Below, piece after piece: positions 25,915 to 32,816 of a stretch of DNA of 32,816 bases (the stretch's first letter is position 1; each line of letters begins with the position of its first letter). This stretch comes from Verrucomicrobiota bacterium (lineage in GTDB: Bacteria > Verrucomicrobiota > Verrucomicrobiia > Limisphaerales > JAKPVM01). A program made the position numbers and the translations under genes. The stretch covers positions 1-32,816 of the forward strand of contig JAKPVM010000022.1 of NCBI GenBank assembly GCA_029572555.1, given 5' to 3'. Below the pieces are notes generated by a model. The model did no database searches, had not been told where the DNA came from, and saw nothing but the letters and a program-made list of their open reading frames with translations.

Positions 25915-26827
25915 AGATGTTTTTAATTAAAGCCTTACGCATAATTTCAATCGGGGCTGGTTTTTGCGTCCAGATTTCAAGAGCCTTAATCCCCTGCCAC
26001 AATAACATACTCAATCCATTTGCCGTTTTACACCCGCTTTCACGCGCAGTTTTTAAAAACAAAGTTTCAGATGGTCGGTAAATCAAATCGTAAGCAAAGC
26101 CTGACTTTTTCAATTCAAATTTAGTTAAATCAACCGGTATTGGGTCAGAATTTTTTAACCCAAGCGAAGTTGCATTAATCACTAAATCTACATTACCCGA
26201 CGGATAATCTAATTTTACAGAAACATCAGGATATTTTTTTCTAATCTCATCGGAAAGTTCAACGGCTTTGGAAAGTGTTCGATTTATAATGTAAAGTTGT
26301 TTTACGCCACAGGAGGCAAGTTTTAAAGCAGCAACCCGCCCTGCCCCACCAGCGCCAAGAATTAATACTGTTGTATTGTCCGGTGTATATTTAAATTCCT
26401 CATAAAGGGCTGAAGTAATTGCGTCTGCATCAGTATTAAAACCATTGCTGCGAAGTTCAGTCGGCATTTCAGATTCAAACTGGCTAAGCGGCTGCCAGTT
26501 TCCAGCAACATCTTTTCCCTCAAATCTAATTGTATTAACTGCGCCCCAATTTTTCGCTGAATTATCTATTACATCTACGATTTCAAAAGCAAATATTTTA
26601 TGTGGGACTGTGAGGTTCAGACCAATGAATTTCATCTGCTGGGCGCCAGAAATAGCGCTGTTTAATTTTTGAGGCAAAACATCAAAAGCAAGATAGACCC
26701 AGTTCAATTTTAAGTGTCTAAAAGCCGCATTATGCATTGCAGGAGAAGCGGAATGACTTACCGGATGCCCATACACTGCACAACAACGTGTCAATGCGTT
26801 AATTTTCAATTGATTCTGATGCGCCAC
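25901..26827 (-). CDS. aroE: Shikimate dehydrogenase
   Basis: NADPH-dependent reduction of 3-dehydroshikimate to shikimate. Substrate-site motifs: GHPVSHSASPAMHNAAF, NLTVPHKIFAF (catalytic K77), WGAVNTI, and NGFNTDADA with D133. The Rossmann part has LILGAGGAGRVAALKLA (about 156-172), NRTLSKAVEL and INATSLGL, and the end NGLSMLLWQGIKALEIW. Between AVNTI and NTD about 30 residues occur (FEGKDVAGNWQPLSQFES onward) where most AroE have around 10-15, so an insert of about 15-20. The start codon is GTG at 26827. It lies 47 nt after mcsB and overlaps the prepilin peptidase gene. Confidence 0.95.
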   Translation of the reverse strand: MAHQNQLKINALTRCCAVYGHPVSHSASPAMHNAAFRHLKLNWVYLAFDVLPQKLNSAISGAQQMKFIGLNLTVPHKIFAFEIVDVIDNSAKNWGAVNTIRFEGKDVAGNWQPLSQFESEMPTELRSNGFNTDADAITSALYEEFKYTPDNTTVLILGAGGAGRVAALKLASCGVKQLYIINRTLSKAVELSDEIRKKYPDVSVKLDYPSGNVDLVINATSLGLKNSDPIPVDLTKFELKKSGFAYDLIYRPSETLFLKTARESGCKTANGLSMLLWQGIKALEIWTQKPAPIEIMRKALIKNIYGNT

Positions 26828-26874
26828 GAAAGAATTTATAAAAACAGGATTTTAAAAAAGCAATGATAACTTTG

Positions 26875-27945
26875 CTATTTCGTTATCGGACCTTTAATGT
26901 CTTTCAATCTTTCACGAATAATATCAGCCCTGACAATGTCCCTTTCTTCTGGTTCGTTTGTATTTGGATACAATTTTTGCAAATGAGCTGGTTGGCAAAT
27001 CAAAAATAATTCATCGGACAGTGCTCGTATCGTATTAGGAAAAAAACCATAATCAATTCCAAGTCTGAACAATGATAATAAGTTCATTGCCTCTTTTGAA
27101 GACATACTATATGCATTTGCAAGGATACCGTAAGCCCTGCCGATGTGGTTCAACACTGCTGTCTTTTGTTTTTCCAATAAAAGTGTCCTTGCGTTACTTT
27201 CATGTTCAACAATTTGAGCGACTACTTTTTGAAGCCTCTCCAAAATTTGCAGTTCTTCCTCACCAAGAGTTTGTTGGTTTGAAACCTGAAAAAAATTTCC
27301 TAAGGCGTCCGTTCCTTCACCATAAAGTCCTCTTACAGCAAGCCCAAGTTTATTAACAGCCTGTATTATTTGATTAATTTGCTCTGCTAAAACAATGCCG
27401 GGTAAATGCAACATTGCGCTAACCCTTATACCAGTTCCCACATTTGTTGGACAAGCAGTTAAATAACCGAGTTTTGATGAAAACGCATAATCAAGTTGTT
27501 TTTCTAAAAGGGTATCAACCTCATCAATTTTATTAAAAGCACTTTCAAGCTGAAAACCGGGCAACAATGCCTGCATTCTGAGATGATCTTCTTCATTAAT
27601 CATTATACTAAAAATCTCACCTTTGCTCATCACAACGGCACTTCCAGCAGATTTTACAGCATGCTCTCGACTAATAAGATGCCGTTCAATAAGTAATTGT
27701 TTATCAAGCGGACTCAACTCATCCATTATTGTGGAAAATCCATCTTTCATTTGAGGAAGATTTTCAACAGCAGGCCTCATCAAATCCATAGCCCTTATTC
27801 TGTCCTGTTTTGTCGCCCAACCGGGGAATGAAATATTTTTCAAATTCCTCGCTAACCTAACCCTGCTTGATATAACAATGGTGTCGTCCGGACCTTCTCG
27901 TTTTGCAATCTCAGGAGATGGCGTAAGAAAATCTAATAAATTCAT
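26875..27945 (-). CDS. mcsB: Protein arginine kinase McsB
   Basis: Phosphorylates arginine side chains of proteins, marking them for ClpCP in Firmicutes, and influences CtsR-type stress control. The guanido-kinase domain is clear: DDTIVISSRVRLARNL, NEEDHLRMQ, catalytic C165 in TACPTNVGTGIRVSAM, RGLYGEGTDALGNFFQVSN. The C-terminal regulatory domain keeps the phosphoarginine-binding RDxxRA motif as RDIVRA (residues 335-340), which marks true McsB rather than a free-arginine kinase. The length of 356 is standard. The ATG overlaps the mcsA stop by 4 nt. ClpC and CtsR, usual partners in Firmicutes, are not adjacent. A YwlE-like phosphatase domain is encoded at 5.4-5.8 kb. Confidence 0.96.
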   Translation of the reverse strand: MNLLDFLTPSPEIAKREGPDDTIVISSRVRLARNLKNISFPGWATKQDRIRAMDLMRPAVENLPQMKDGFSTIMDELSPLDKQLLIERHLISREHAVKSAGSAVVMSKGEIFSIMINEEDHLRMQALLPGFQLESAFNKIDEVDTLLEKQLDYAFSSKLGYLTACPTNVGTGIRVSAMLHLPGIVLAEQINQIIQAVNKLGLAVRGLYGEGTDALGNFFQVSNQQTLGEEELQILERLQKVVAQIVEHESNARTLLLEKQKTAVLNHIGRAYGILANAYSMSSKEAMNLLSLFRLGIDYGFFPNTIRALSDELFLICQPAHLQKLYPNTNEPEERDIVRADIIRERLKDIKGPITK

Positions 27946-28451
27946 AATTTTTTATCTTCAGATTCATTTAACTTTACCCTGATCCTTTTTATTTCATCGC
28001 GTAGAACTGCGGCGCGTTCAAAGTCTTCTATTGCCACGGCGTGTTCTAATTCCTCTTGCAATTTTCTAATTTTTTCTGCCACTGTTTTGCCACTGTGCTG
28101 AGCATTCGGGATTTTTCCTACATGACGAACCCCTTTGTGCATAGATTTTAAGATACCTTCAAGCATATCAGCGAATGTATTATAACATTCAGGGCAACCC
28201 AATCTTCCGGATTTTTTCAAATGTGATAGTGTATAACCACAGACAGGACACTTTAACTCTTCAACCTCTGGTTCGTCAGAAGGTTGAGAAACATCAAGAC
28301 CGAGCAAAAAATCAGTAACATCAATTGAACCATCAGCCAACCCTTGTTTTTTTGCGCAATCTTCGCAAAGGTCAATTTTATGAACCTTTTCACCTACAAT
28401 TTTTGTAAAATGTAAAGTTGCCCGTTTCTGCTTACATATATTACAAAGCAT
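27942..28451 (-). CDS. mcsA: McsA, zinc-binding activator of McsB
   Basis: The protein has 169 residues. Four CxxC pairs are present (C3/C6, C29/C32, C68/C71, C86/C89), giving two zinc-ribbon-like units as in McsA. A helical UVR domain (about 125-160, KLQEELEHAVAIEDFERAAVLRDEI region) follows, the part that contacts McsB or Clp proteins. The linker between zinc units is acidic (VSQPSDEPEVEE). In Firmicutes McsA stimulates McsB autophosphorylation. The overlap with mcsB by 4 nt supports a stoichiometric complex. It starts 11 nt after ilvE, so it is probably on the ilvE transcript. Confidence 0.94.
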   Translation of the reverse strand: MLCNICKQKRATLHFTKIVGEKVHKIDLCEDCAKKQGLADGSIDVTDFLLGLDVSQPSDEPEVEELKCPVCGYTLSHLKKSGRLGCPECYNTFADMLEGILKSMHKGVRHVGKIPNAQHSGKTVAEKIRKLQEELEHAVAIEDFERAAVLRDEIKRIRVKLNESEDKKL

Positions 28452-28462
28452 AAATCATCTGA

Positions 28463-29332
28463 TTAATATATCGGCTCACCTGACTGTTTAGTCAAGATAT
28501 GGAATTGCTCTAATAATTTTTTAGTAATAGGACCGCATTTACCTTCGCCGATTATTCTGCCATCTATTGCATTAACCGGTACAATCTCTGCCGCTGTGCC
28601 TGTTAAAAAAGATTCATCTGCATTATATAAATCATATCGGGTTAAATTAGTTTCTATAATGTTAAGACCGATTTGCTTTCCAACTTCTATCACAGCAAGA
28701 CGGGTTACGCCCCGCAATGCCCCTGCATAAAGGGGTGGTGTTAATAAGTCGTTATTTTTGATGATAAAGATATTGTCTCCGGTGCATTCAGCCACAAAAC
28801 CTTCGCTGTTGAGCATAATTGCCTCTTCAGCGCCTGCATTTGTGGCTTCAATCTTTGCAAGAATATTATTCAAATAATTAAGCGACTTAATAGCTGGATT
28901 AAGTGAATTGTGAAAATTTCTTGTTGTAGGAACTGTTACAATCTTCATCCCTTCTTCATATACTGTTTGTGGATAAAGTTGTATCTTATCAGCAATAATA
29001 ATTACGGAAGGCTTGCTACATTTAACCGGATCAAGCCCAAGTGTGCCAATACCGCGCGTAACAACCAGTCTGATATAACCATCTATTATATTGTTCTGCC
29101 GACAGGTATCAATGACTGCTTCTGTCATCTCGGCGGGGGTCATCGGGATTGTCAATAATATTGCTTTTGCGGAATAGTAAAGACGTTCAATATGCTCTTT
29201 TAATTTAAAAACGCGCCCAACATACGCTCTAATCCCTTCAAATACACCATCTCCGTATAACAACCCATGGTCAAACACAGACACCGTAGCATTGTTCTCA
29301 TCATAATATTTGCCATTTATGTATATTTTCAT
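28463..29332 (-). CDS. ilvE: Branched-chain amino-acid aminotransferase
   Basis: PLP enzyme of fold type IV that transfers amino groups between glutamate and branched-chain 2-keto acids. Motifs: IYINGKYYDENNATVSVFDHGLLYGDGVFEGIR, the PLP-binding lysine K149 in NPAIKSLNYLNNILA, EAIMLNSEGFVAECTGDNIF, GALRGVTRLAVIE and FLTGTAAEIVPV. The length of 289 matches IlvE of this subtype. D-amino-acid aminotransferase and aminodeoxychorismate lyase are related; the FEGIRAY start and TGTAAEI end favour IlvE. It is first in a (-) run with mcsA, mcsB, aroE and the prepilin peptidase gene. Confidence 0.93.
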   Translation of the reverse strand: MKIYINGKYYDENNATVSVFDHGLLYGDGVFEGIRAYVGRVFKLKEHIERLYYSAKAILLTIPMTPAEMTEAVIDTCRQNNIIDGYIRLVVTRGIGTLGLDPVKCSKPSVIIIADKIQLYPQTVYEEGMKIVTVPTTRNFHNSLNPAIKSLNYLNNILAKIEATNAGAEEAIMLNSEGFVAECTGDNIFIIKNNDLLTPPLYAGALRGVTRLAVIEVGKQIGLNIIETNLTRYDLYNADESFLTGTAAEIVPVNAIDGRIIGEGKCGPITKKLLEQFHILTKQSGEPIY

Positions 29333-29349
29333 TTTTCTTATTAATTAAA

Positions 29350-29355
29350 ATTATA
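29350..29355 (-). promoter_or_regulatory. Candidate -10 box for the ilvE-mcsA-mcsB run
   Basis: A perfect TATAAT is present on the - strand at 29355-29350, 17 nt before the ATG at 29332. No good -35 is found 17 nt upstream. The surrounding sequence is almost pure A/T, so chance is possible. Confidence 0.35.
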
Positions 29356-29601
29356 ATAAAAATATCAAATACAAACTTTTATTAGAATCCAAAAAAATAA
29401 ACAATCCTGCAACAAAAATTATTTCAGATTCAGTAAATGTTTATCAATGGAAAAATACGAAAGGCCGAACAAAATCGTTCTAATTTTGACCCTTCAATTT
29501 TCTAATGTAATAGACAATTATTAAAAAATTTATGTTTATTATAGCCGATTGATTAAAAAATTATTGCATATTTACCCAATAACAATTTAATATCGGTATT
29601 G
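29356..29601. other. AT-rich divergent intergenic stretch, no gene seen
   Basis: The 333 nt between ilvE (-) and the HEAT-repeat gene (+) hold no credible reading frame and no tRNA-like fold. A small GAAC...GTTC inverted repeat lies near 29467-29480. The two gene-proximal ends carry the candidate promoters listed separately. Confidence 0.5.
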
Positions 29602-29631
29602 TTGACCACCGGTTGAAATCAATTGTATATA
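29602..29631 (+). promoter_or_regulatory. Candidate promoter for the HEAT-repeat gene
   Basis: TTGACC (29602-29607), 18 nt, TATATA (29626-29631), about 30 nt before the ATG at 29666. The spacing and the leader length are reasonable. This is a motif match only. Confidence 0.45.
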
Positions 29632-29665
29632 TTAGGTTTATAAAATTTATTAGCTATTACTGATT

Positions 29666-32209
29666 ATGAAAACTAAACAGTTTCTGATTATATTTGTTGC
29701 GAGCATTATCATAGTTTTTCAAATCTGCGCCCAAAATGTTGCTGAAATTGAAAAACTCCTCAATGAATCTGTAAATTACAGCTATGGGAAAAACCGACAA
29801 AATCTTAACACAATAGAAGAGTTAATACGAAAGACTCAAAATAATAGTGAAAGACGCCAAATAGAACAGGTTCTCGCCAAAGTGCTTTTAAATGAAAAAG
29901 CGACAATTGAATTTAAAGAATTTATCTGCAGACAACTCTGGTATTTAGGGACATCTCAATCTGTCAATGCCGTATCCACACTCTTCACAAACGAAAACAC
30001 AGTCGGATGGGCTTGTTATGCGCTTACAAGAAATCCATCTAAAGATGCAGAAGTGGCTCTGGTTAATGCCCTAAAAATTGTTTCTCTCTCATCACGCCCA
30101 GCAGTAATAGCTGCCCTTGGACAAAGACGCAGTGAACTGGCTGTAGATGAACTTTACAAATTATGCAATGAAAACGACAATCGCATTTCCGATGCTGCTA
30201 TCAAGGCTTTGGATCAAATAGGAAACGAACAGTGCGCAACTTATTTACTTAAATTGTATGAATCTAACAATTCTCGGATAAAAGAAAAATCATCTTATGC
30301 GCTTATTGCCTGCGCAAATTCCCTATCAAAAAGCGGAAAACAATCATTCGCTCTTGATATTTATAATAAACTTTTTGCCACAAGTTCTGAACTCTCAATC
30401 AGAGAGGCGTCGCTCAGGGGAATTGTTGAAAATTCAGGTGCGAAAGCCACTGATTTTTTGGTAAAAATATTAAAATCTAATGAGGCTAATCTTTATACTG
30501 CTGCTATCGGCGCAATTAATTTATTGAAAGAAAAACAAGTGTTTAAAAAAATTGCGGATTCACTGGGCGATTTTCCGCAAACAGTTCAACCCCCTGTAAT
30601 AAATATGCTTGCAGAAAAGAAGGAAAAAGGTCTCCTGGCAGTAGCAAAAAAACTGGTGGATAGCCAAAATCAAGAAATAAGAATTGCTTCAATAAAGGCT
30701 CTTGGGACGATAGGCGACGAATCAGTTGTTGGAATTCTTACCAAGGTGATATCTAAAAATGTTCAGCCAGAAAAAAATTTAGCTATTAATAGTTTGAAAA
30801 TGCTACAGGGAACAAAAGTAGATAATGAAATTGTTAGCCATCTTAGAAAAGCATCACCACCAGCGCTCCTTGATTTAATAAATATTGCAGTGGATAGAAA
30901 CATAACCGCTTCCATTCCCGAACTACTAAAAATTTGTGCATCTAAGGAACCGGATATCAAAAAGAAGGCTTTTAGTGCCATAGGACAACTTGGCGAACCC
31001 TCAATTATTAAGGATGTGGTATCTATTGTTATTAAGATGGAAAATGATGCAGCGCAAGATAAAGCAGTTGCTGCGGTTGTATCGCTTGCCGAAAAAATCA
31101 AAGATACAAAAACGCGGTCAAGTGTGGTTTTAGATCAATGGGAAAATGCAAAAACTGATTCAGCAAAAGCATCGTTGCTACGAATCGCTGGGGGTATAGG
31201 AGATGAAACGGCATTGCAATTTTTGTCTAAAATTGTGCAACAAGATGATCAGCCTAAGTTTCAAGAGATCGCAATCCGAGAACTTGCGCAGTGGCAAGAT
31301 GAATCTGCAATCCCAGTTTTAAAAGGTATTTATCAAAAAACCAAAAATCAGACTTATAGAACGCTTGCATTAAGGGGATATGTAAGATTGTTATCATCTG
31401 CCACAAAACTTAATACCGAAGATATAATTAAGCACTATGAACAGTCGCTCAACTATAGCCAAACCCCTGATGAAAAGAAGCAAATCCTTGCCGGATTAGG
31501 CAATGTTCCTGATGAAAAGGCGCTGGCACTTGCGCTGCCGCTAATTGAGGACAATTCAGTGAAATCAGAAGCAGCACAATCTATACTCCAAATCTCAGCG
31601 TCAATATACGGTTCAAATCCTAATCTTGCAAAAACGGCAATTAACAAAGTATTGGCATCTAATATAGATGAAAATTTAACCAAACAGGCAAAGATAATTT
31701 TAAAACAGATAGAAGCAAACATTGCCTATATAACATTGTGGGAGGTTGCCGGACCGTATTTCAAGGAAGGTAACAATTACGATGCATTGTTTAATATAGT
31801 TTTTCCACCTGAAGAAGGAAAAACAGAAGTGAACTGGCGACCCATACCAGCAGGCACAAATCCCAAACAACCTTACATTATTGATTTGTTAAAATTCTTT
31901 GGTGGAGAACAAAGAGTGGCTTATGCCCGCACATACATCTATTCGCCAACTGACCAGAACGCCCGTCTTGAACTTGGCAGCGATGATGGGGCAAAAGTCT
32001 GGCTAAATGGCGAACTTGTTCACTCAATCAATGCCGCAAGACCAATTACACCCGATTCAGATAAGGTTAATATTAAGTTGAAAAAAGGATGGAATAGTTT
32101 GCTTTTAAAAATCACTCAAAACAATCTTGGTTGGGAATTTTGTGTCAAAATAGTTAAACAAGATGGTGCGCCATTAGAGAACCTCCGTTACGCTACAAAA
32201 CCTAATTAA
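29666..32209 (+). CDS. Secreted HEAT-repeat protein with C-terminal jelly-roll-like domain
   Basis: The protein has 847 residues. A signal peptide (MKTKQFLIIFVASIIIVFQI) is followed by about 650 residues of tandem HEAT-like helical repeats of ~30-40 residues. Examples are EIRIASIKALGTIGDESVVGI and EPDIKKKAFSAIGQLGEPSII, each with the Ala/Leu pattern and an Asp/Glu turn. From about residue 690 a beta-rich domain begins (WEVAGPYFKEG), containing YARTYIYSPTDQNARLELGS, DDGAKVWLNGELVHS and KLKKGWNSLLLKITQNNLGW. That resembles the PA14/galactose-binding-like modules found on planctomycete and Verrucomicrobia secreted proteins. Probably a periplasmic or surface scaffold with carbohydrate or ligand binding; no catalytic motif is seen. 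It is a single gene with its own promoter-like sequence and repeat copy B downstream. Confidence 0.87.
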   Translation: MKTKQFLIIFVASIIIVFQICAQNVAEIEKLLNESVNYSYGKNRQNLNTIEELIRKTQNNSERRQIEQVLAKVLLNEKATIEFKEFICRQLWYLGTSQSVNAVSTLFTNENTVGWACYALTRNPSKDAEVALVNALKIVSLSSRPAVIAALGQRRSELAVDELYKLCNENDNRISDAAIKALDQIGNEQCATYLLKLYESNNSRIKEKSSYALIACANSLSKSGKQSFALDIYNKLFATSSELSIREASLRGIVENSGAKATDFLVKILKSNEANLYTAAIGAINLLKEKQVFKKIADSLGDFPQTVQPPVINMLAEKKEKGLLAVAKKLVDSQNQEIRIASIKALGTIGDESVVGILTKVISKNVQPEKNLAINSLKMLQGTKVDNEIVSHLRKASPPALLDLINIAVDRNITASIPELLKICASKEPDIKKKAFSAIGQLGEPSIIKDVVSIVIKMENDAAQDKAVAAVVSLAEKIKDTKTRSSVVLDQWENAKTDSAKASLLRIAGGIGDETALQFLSKIVQQDDQPKFQEIAIRELAQWQDESAIPVLKGIYQKTKNQTYRTLALRGYVRLLSSATKLNTEDIIKHYEQSLNYSQTPDEKKQILAGLGNVPDEKALALALPLIEDNSVKSEAAQSILQISASIYGSNPNLAKTAINKVLASNIDENLTKQAKIILKQIEANIAYITLWEVAGPYFKEGNNYDALFNIVFPPEEGKTEVNWRPIPAGTNPKQPYIIDLLKFFGGEQRVAYARTYIYSPTDQNARLELGSDDGAKVWLNGELVHSINAARPITPDSDKVNIKLKKGWNSLLLKITQNNLGWEFCVKIVKQDGAPLENLRYATKPN

Positions 32210-32247
32210 CGGTCAGACAATTTTTACCAATCAAGTGCTTGTGCAGT

Positions 32248-32269
32248 CATTGAGTTATGAAACTCAATG
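32248..32269 (+). other. 9-bp perfect hairpin downstream of the HEAT-repeat gene
   Basis: CATTGAGTT (32248-32256) and AACTCAATG (32261-32269) form a perfect stem with loop ATGA, 38 nt after the stop at 32209. No T-run follows (TAACTATC), so it is not a classic terminator. It may protect the 3' end or be another member of the hairpin-unit family found in the adjacent repeat. Confidence 0.55.
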
Positions 32270-32302
32270 TAACTATCATCAAAATAAACTATATTATCCG
32301 CG

Positions 32303-32816
32303 CACAGCCATCCCACAACAAAATAAAAAGTGCTGGCTTTATTTTTTATTTGAATCATTAGCACAGATATTTCATTAGCATACAATAAATATATATCCAT
32401 AATTCTGACAATTAATATTGCGAAAAACATTTTGTCCGTAAAATATCAATCAGCCGAAGGCTGACATTATGAAACTCCGCCAAGAGTGGCAGGATTATAG
32501 CATTGAAATTAACATAAGGTAAAACCACGCCAGTGGTGATAGTGCGATAATTAATCATCAAAATTCAATGGCTCTGACACCTCCAGGTTAGCTTCGGTGT
32601 CATATCGTTTTTGCTATAATCTACTGCTTTCGCAGGTTTTGAATTGTGTTCATTTCATTTTACAACCCTAAAAAACATTCACATAAGATATATCAAAGGA
32701 TTAAATTAACAGGGATAGACAGGATAGACAGGATTTTTTACAAGATGAACAAGATACAAAAGATAAAAAAGATACAATTGTTTATCCTGTATATCCTGTA
32801 TATCCCTGTTAAATAA
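32303..32816. repeat. Dispersed structured repeat, copy B (cut by window end)
   Basis: Second copy of the element at 14031-14545, in the same orientation. The left part differs by scattered substitutions and a small T-rich insertion near 32343. The middle keeps the hairpin order with changed sequence: CAGCC-GAA-GGCTG (32451-32463), ACTC...GAGT then TGGCAGGATTATAGCA (32487-32502), ACCAC-GCCA-GTGGT (32523-32536), GACACC...GGTGTC (32575-32601), TGCTATAATC (32612-32621), CTGC-TTTC-GCAG (32624-32635). The right part (32624-32816) matches copy A at 192 of 193 positions. The 68-codon (-) frame over its left end is not credible as a gene. Confidence 0.92.
32708..32810. repeat. Imperfect palindrome with 9-nt periodicity, copy B tail
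   Basis: The arms at 32708-32734 and 32784-32810 are inverted copies with two mismatches, identical in sequence to the tail of copy A. The spacer shows the same AAGAT-based 9-mers. Confidence 0.85.

Noticed and set aside
32224-32430. 68-codon frame on - strand across the left part of repeat copy B
   Set aside because: Copy A carries indels that break the corresponding frame, and the sequence is a structured non-coding repeat.

Overview
The window is AT-rich bacterial chromosome, densely packed with housekeeping genes and free of phage, plasmid, IS, CRISPR, rRNA or tRNA signals. Several features point to an uncultivated lineage of the PVC superphylum (Verrucomicrobiota / Lentisphaerota / Kiritimatiellota-like): a short Chlamydia-like ParC with APRYIECRL around the active-site Tyr; a secreted phosphatase ending in a module that closes with FFRLR, common in Verrucomicrobiota; a proline-rich tail-anchored protein with the string ETVRIQLPPKP; a prepilin peptidase with a large insert before its second active-site Asp; and secreted SUMF1-like and HEAT-repeat proteins. 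The assignment is an inference from family resemblance and needs a marker-gene tree. Most start codons lack a clear Shine-Dalgarno sequence.

Layout. 1-5.8 kb: the 3' part of parC on +, converging on rho (-), which follows a gene (-) fusing a YwlE-like low-molecular-weight phosphatase, ribose-5-phosphate isomerase B and serine hydroxymethyltransferase. 5.9-12.7 kb (+): a secreted FG-GAP/SUMF1-like protein, a strong terminator, the ApbE lipoprotein, a small membrane protein, a zinc-ribbon protein, RNase III, LspA and RluD. 12.6-14.0 kb (-): a secreted alkaline-phosphatase-superfamily protein. 14.0-14.9 kb: non-coding, with copy A of a 515-nt structured repeat. 14.9-15.2 kb (+): a Dabb-domain protein. 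15.2-22.3 kb (-): a closely spaced run of trpF, fumarase beta and alpha, histidinol-phosphatase, PIN-PhoH ATPase, a GST-like protein, a type II secretion F protein, thioredoxin and the proline-rich protein. 22.4-24.8 kb (+): a LarA-like racemase and chorismate synthase. 24.8-29.3 kb (-): ilvE, mcsA, mcsB, aroE and prepilin peptidase, overlapping or closely spaced. 29.7-32.2 kb (+): a secreted HEAT-repeat protein, followed by copy B of the repeat, which runs to the window end.

How the parts fit. Amino-acid and aromatic biosynthesis genes (glyA, trpF, hisJ, aroE, aroC, ilvE) are scattered singly, not grouped by pathway. The window holds both sides of a possible protein-arginine phosphorylation circuit: the kinase McsB with its activator McsA, and about 21 kb away a YwlE-type phosphatase domain fused to two metabolic enzymes. 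In Firmicutes such as Bacillus subtilis, ywlE, rpiB and glyA are close neighbours in one cluster, so the fusion looks like that neighbourhood collapsed into one polypeptide.

The two most unusual things are this triple fusion and the dispersed repeat. The repeat holds nested, facing hairpin units (REP/BIME-like) with one compensatory base-pair change between copies, plus a nearly invariant tail built from a 9-nt periodic palindrome.
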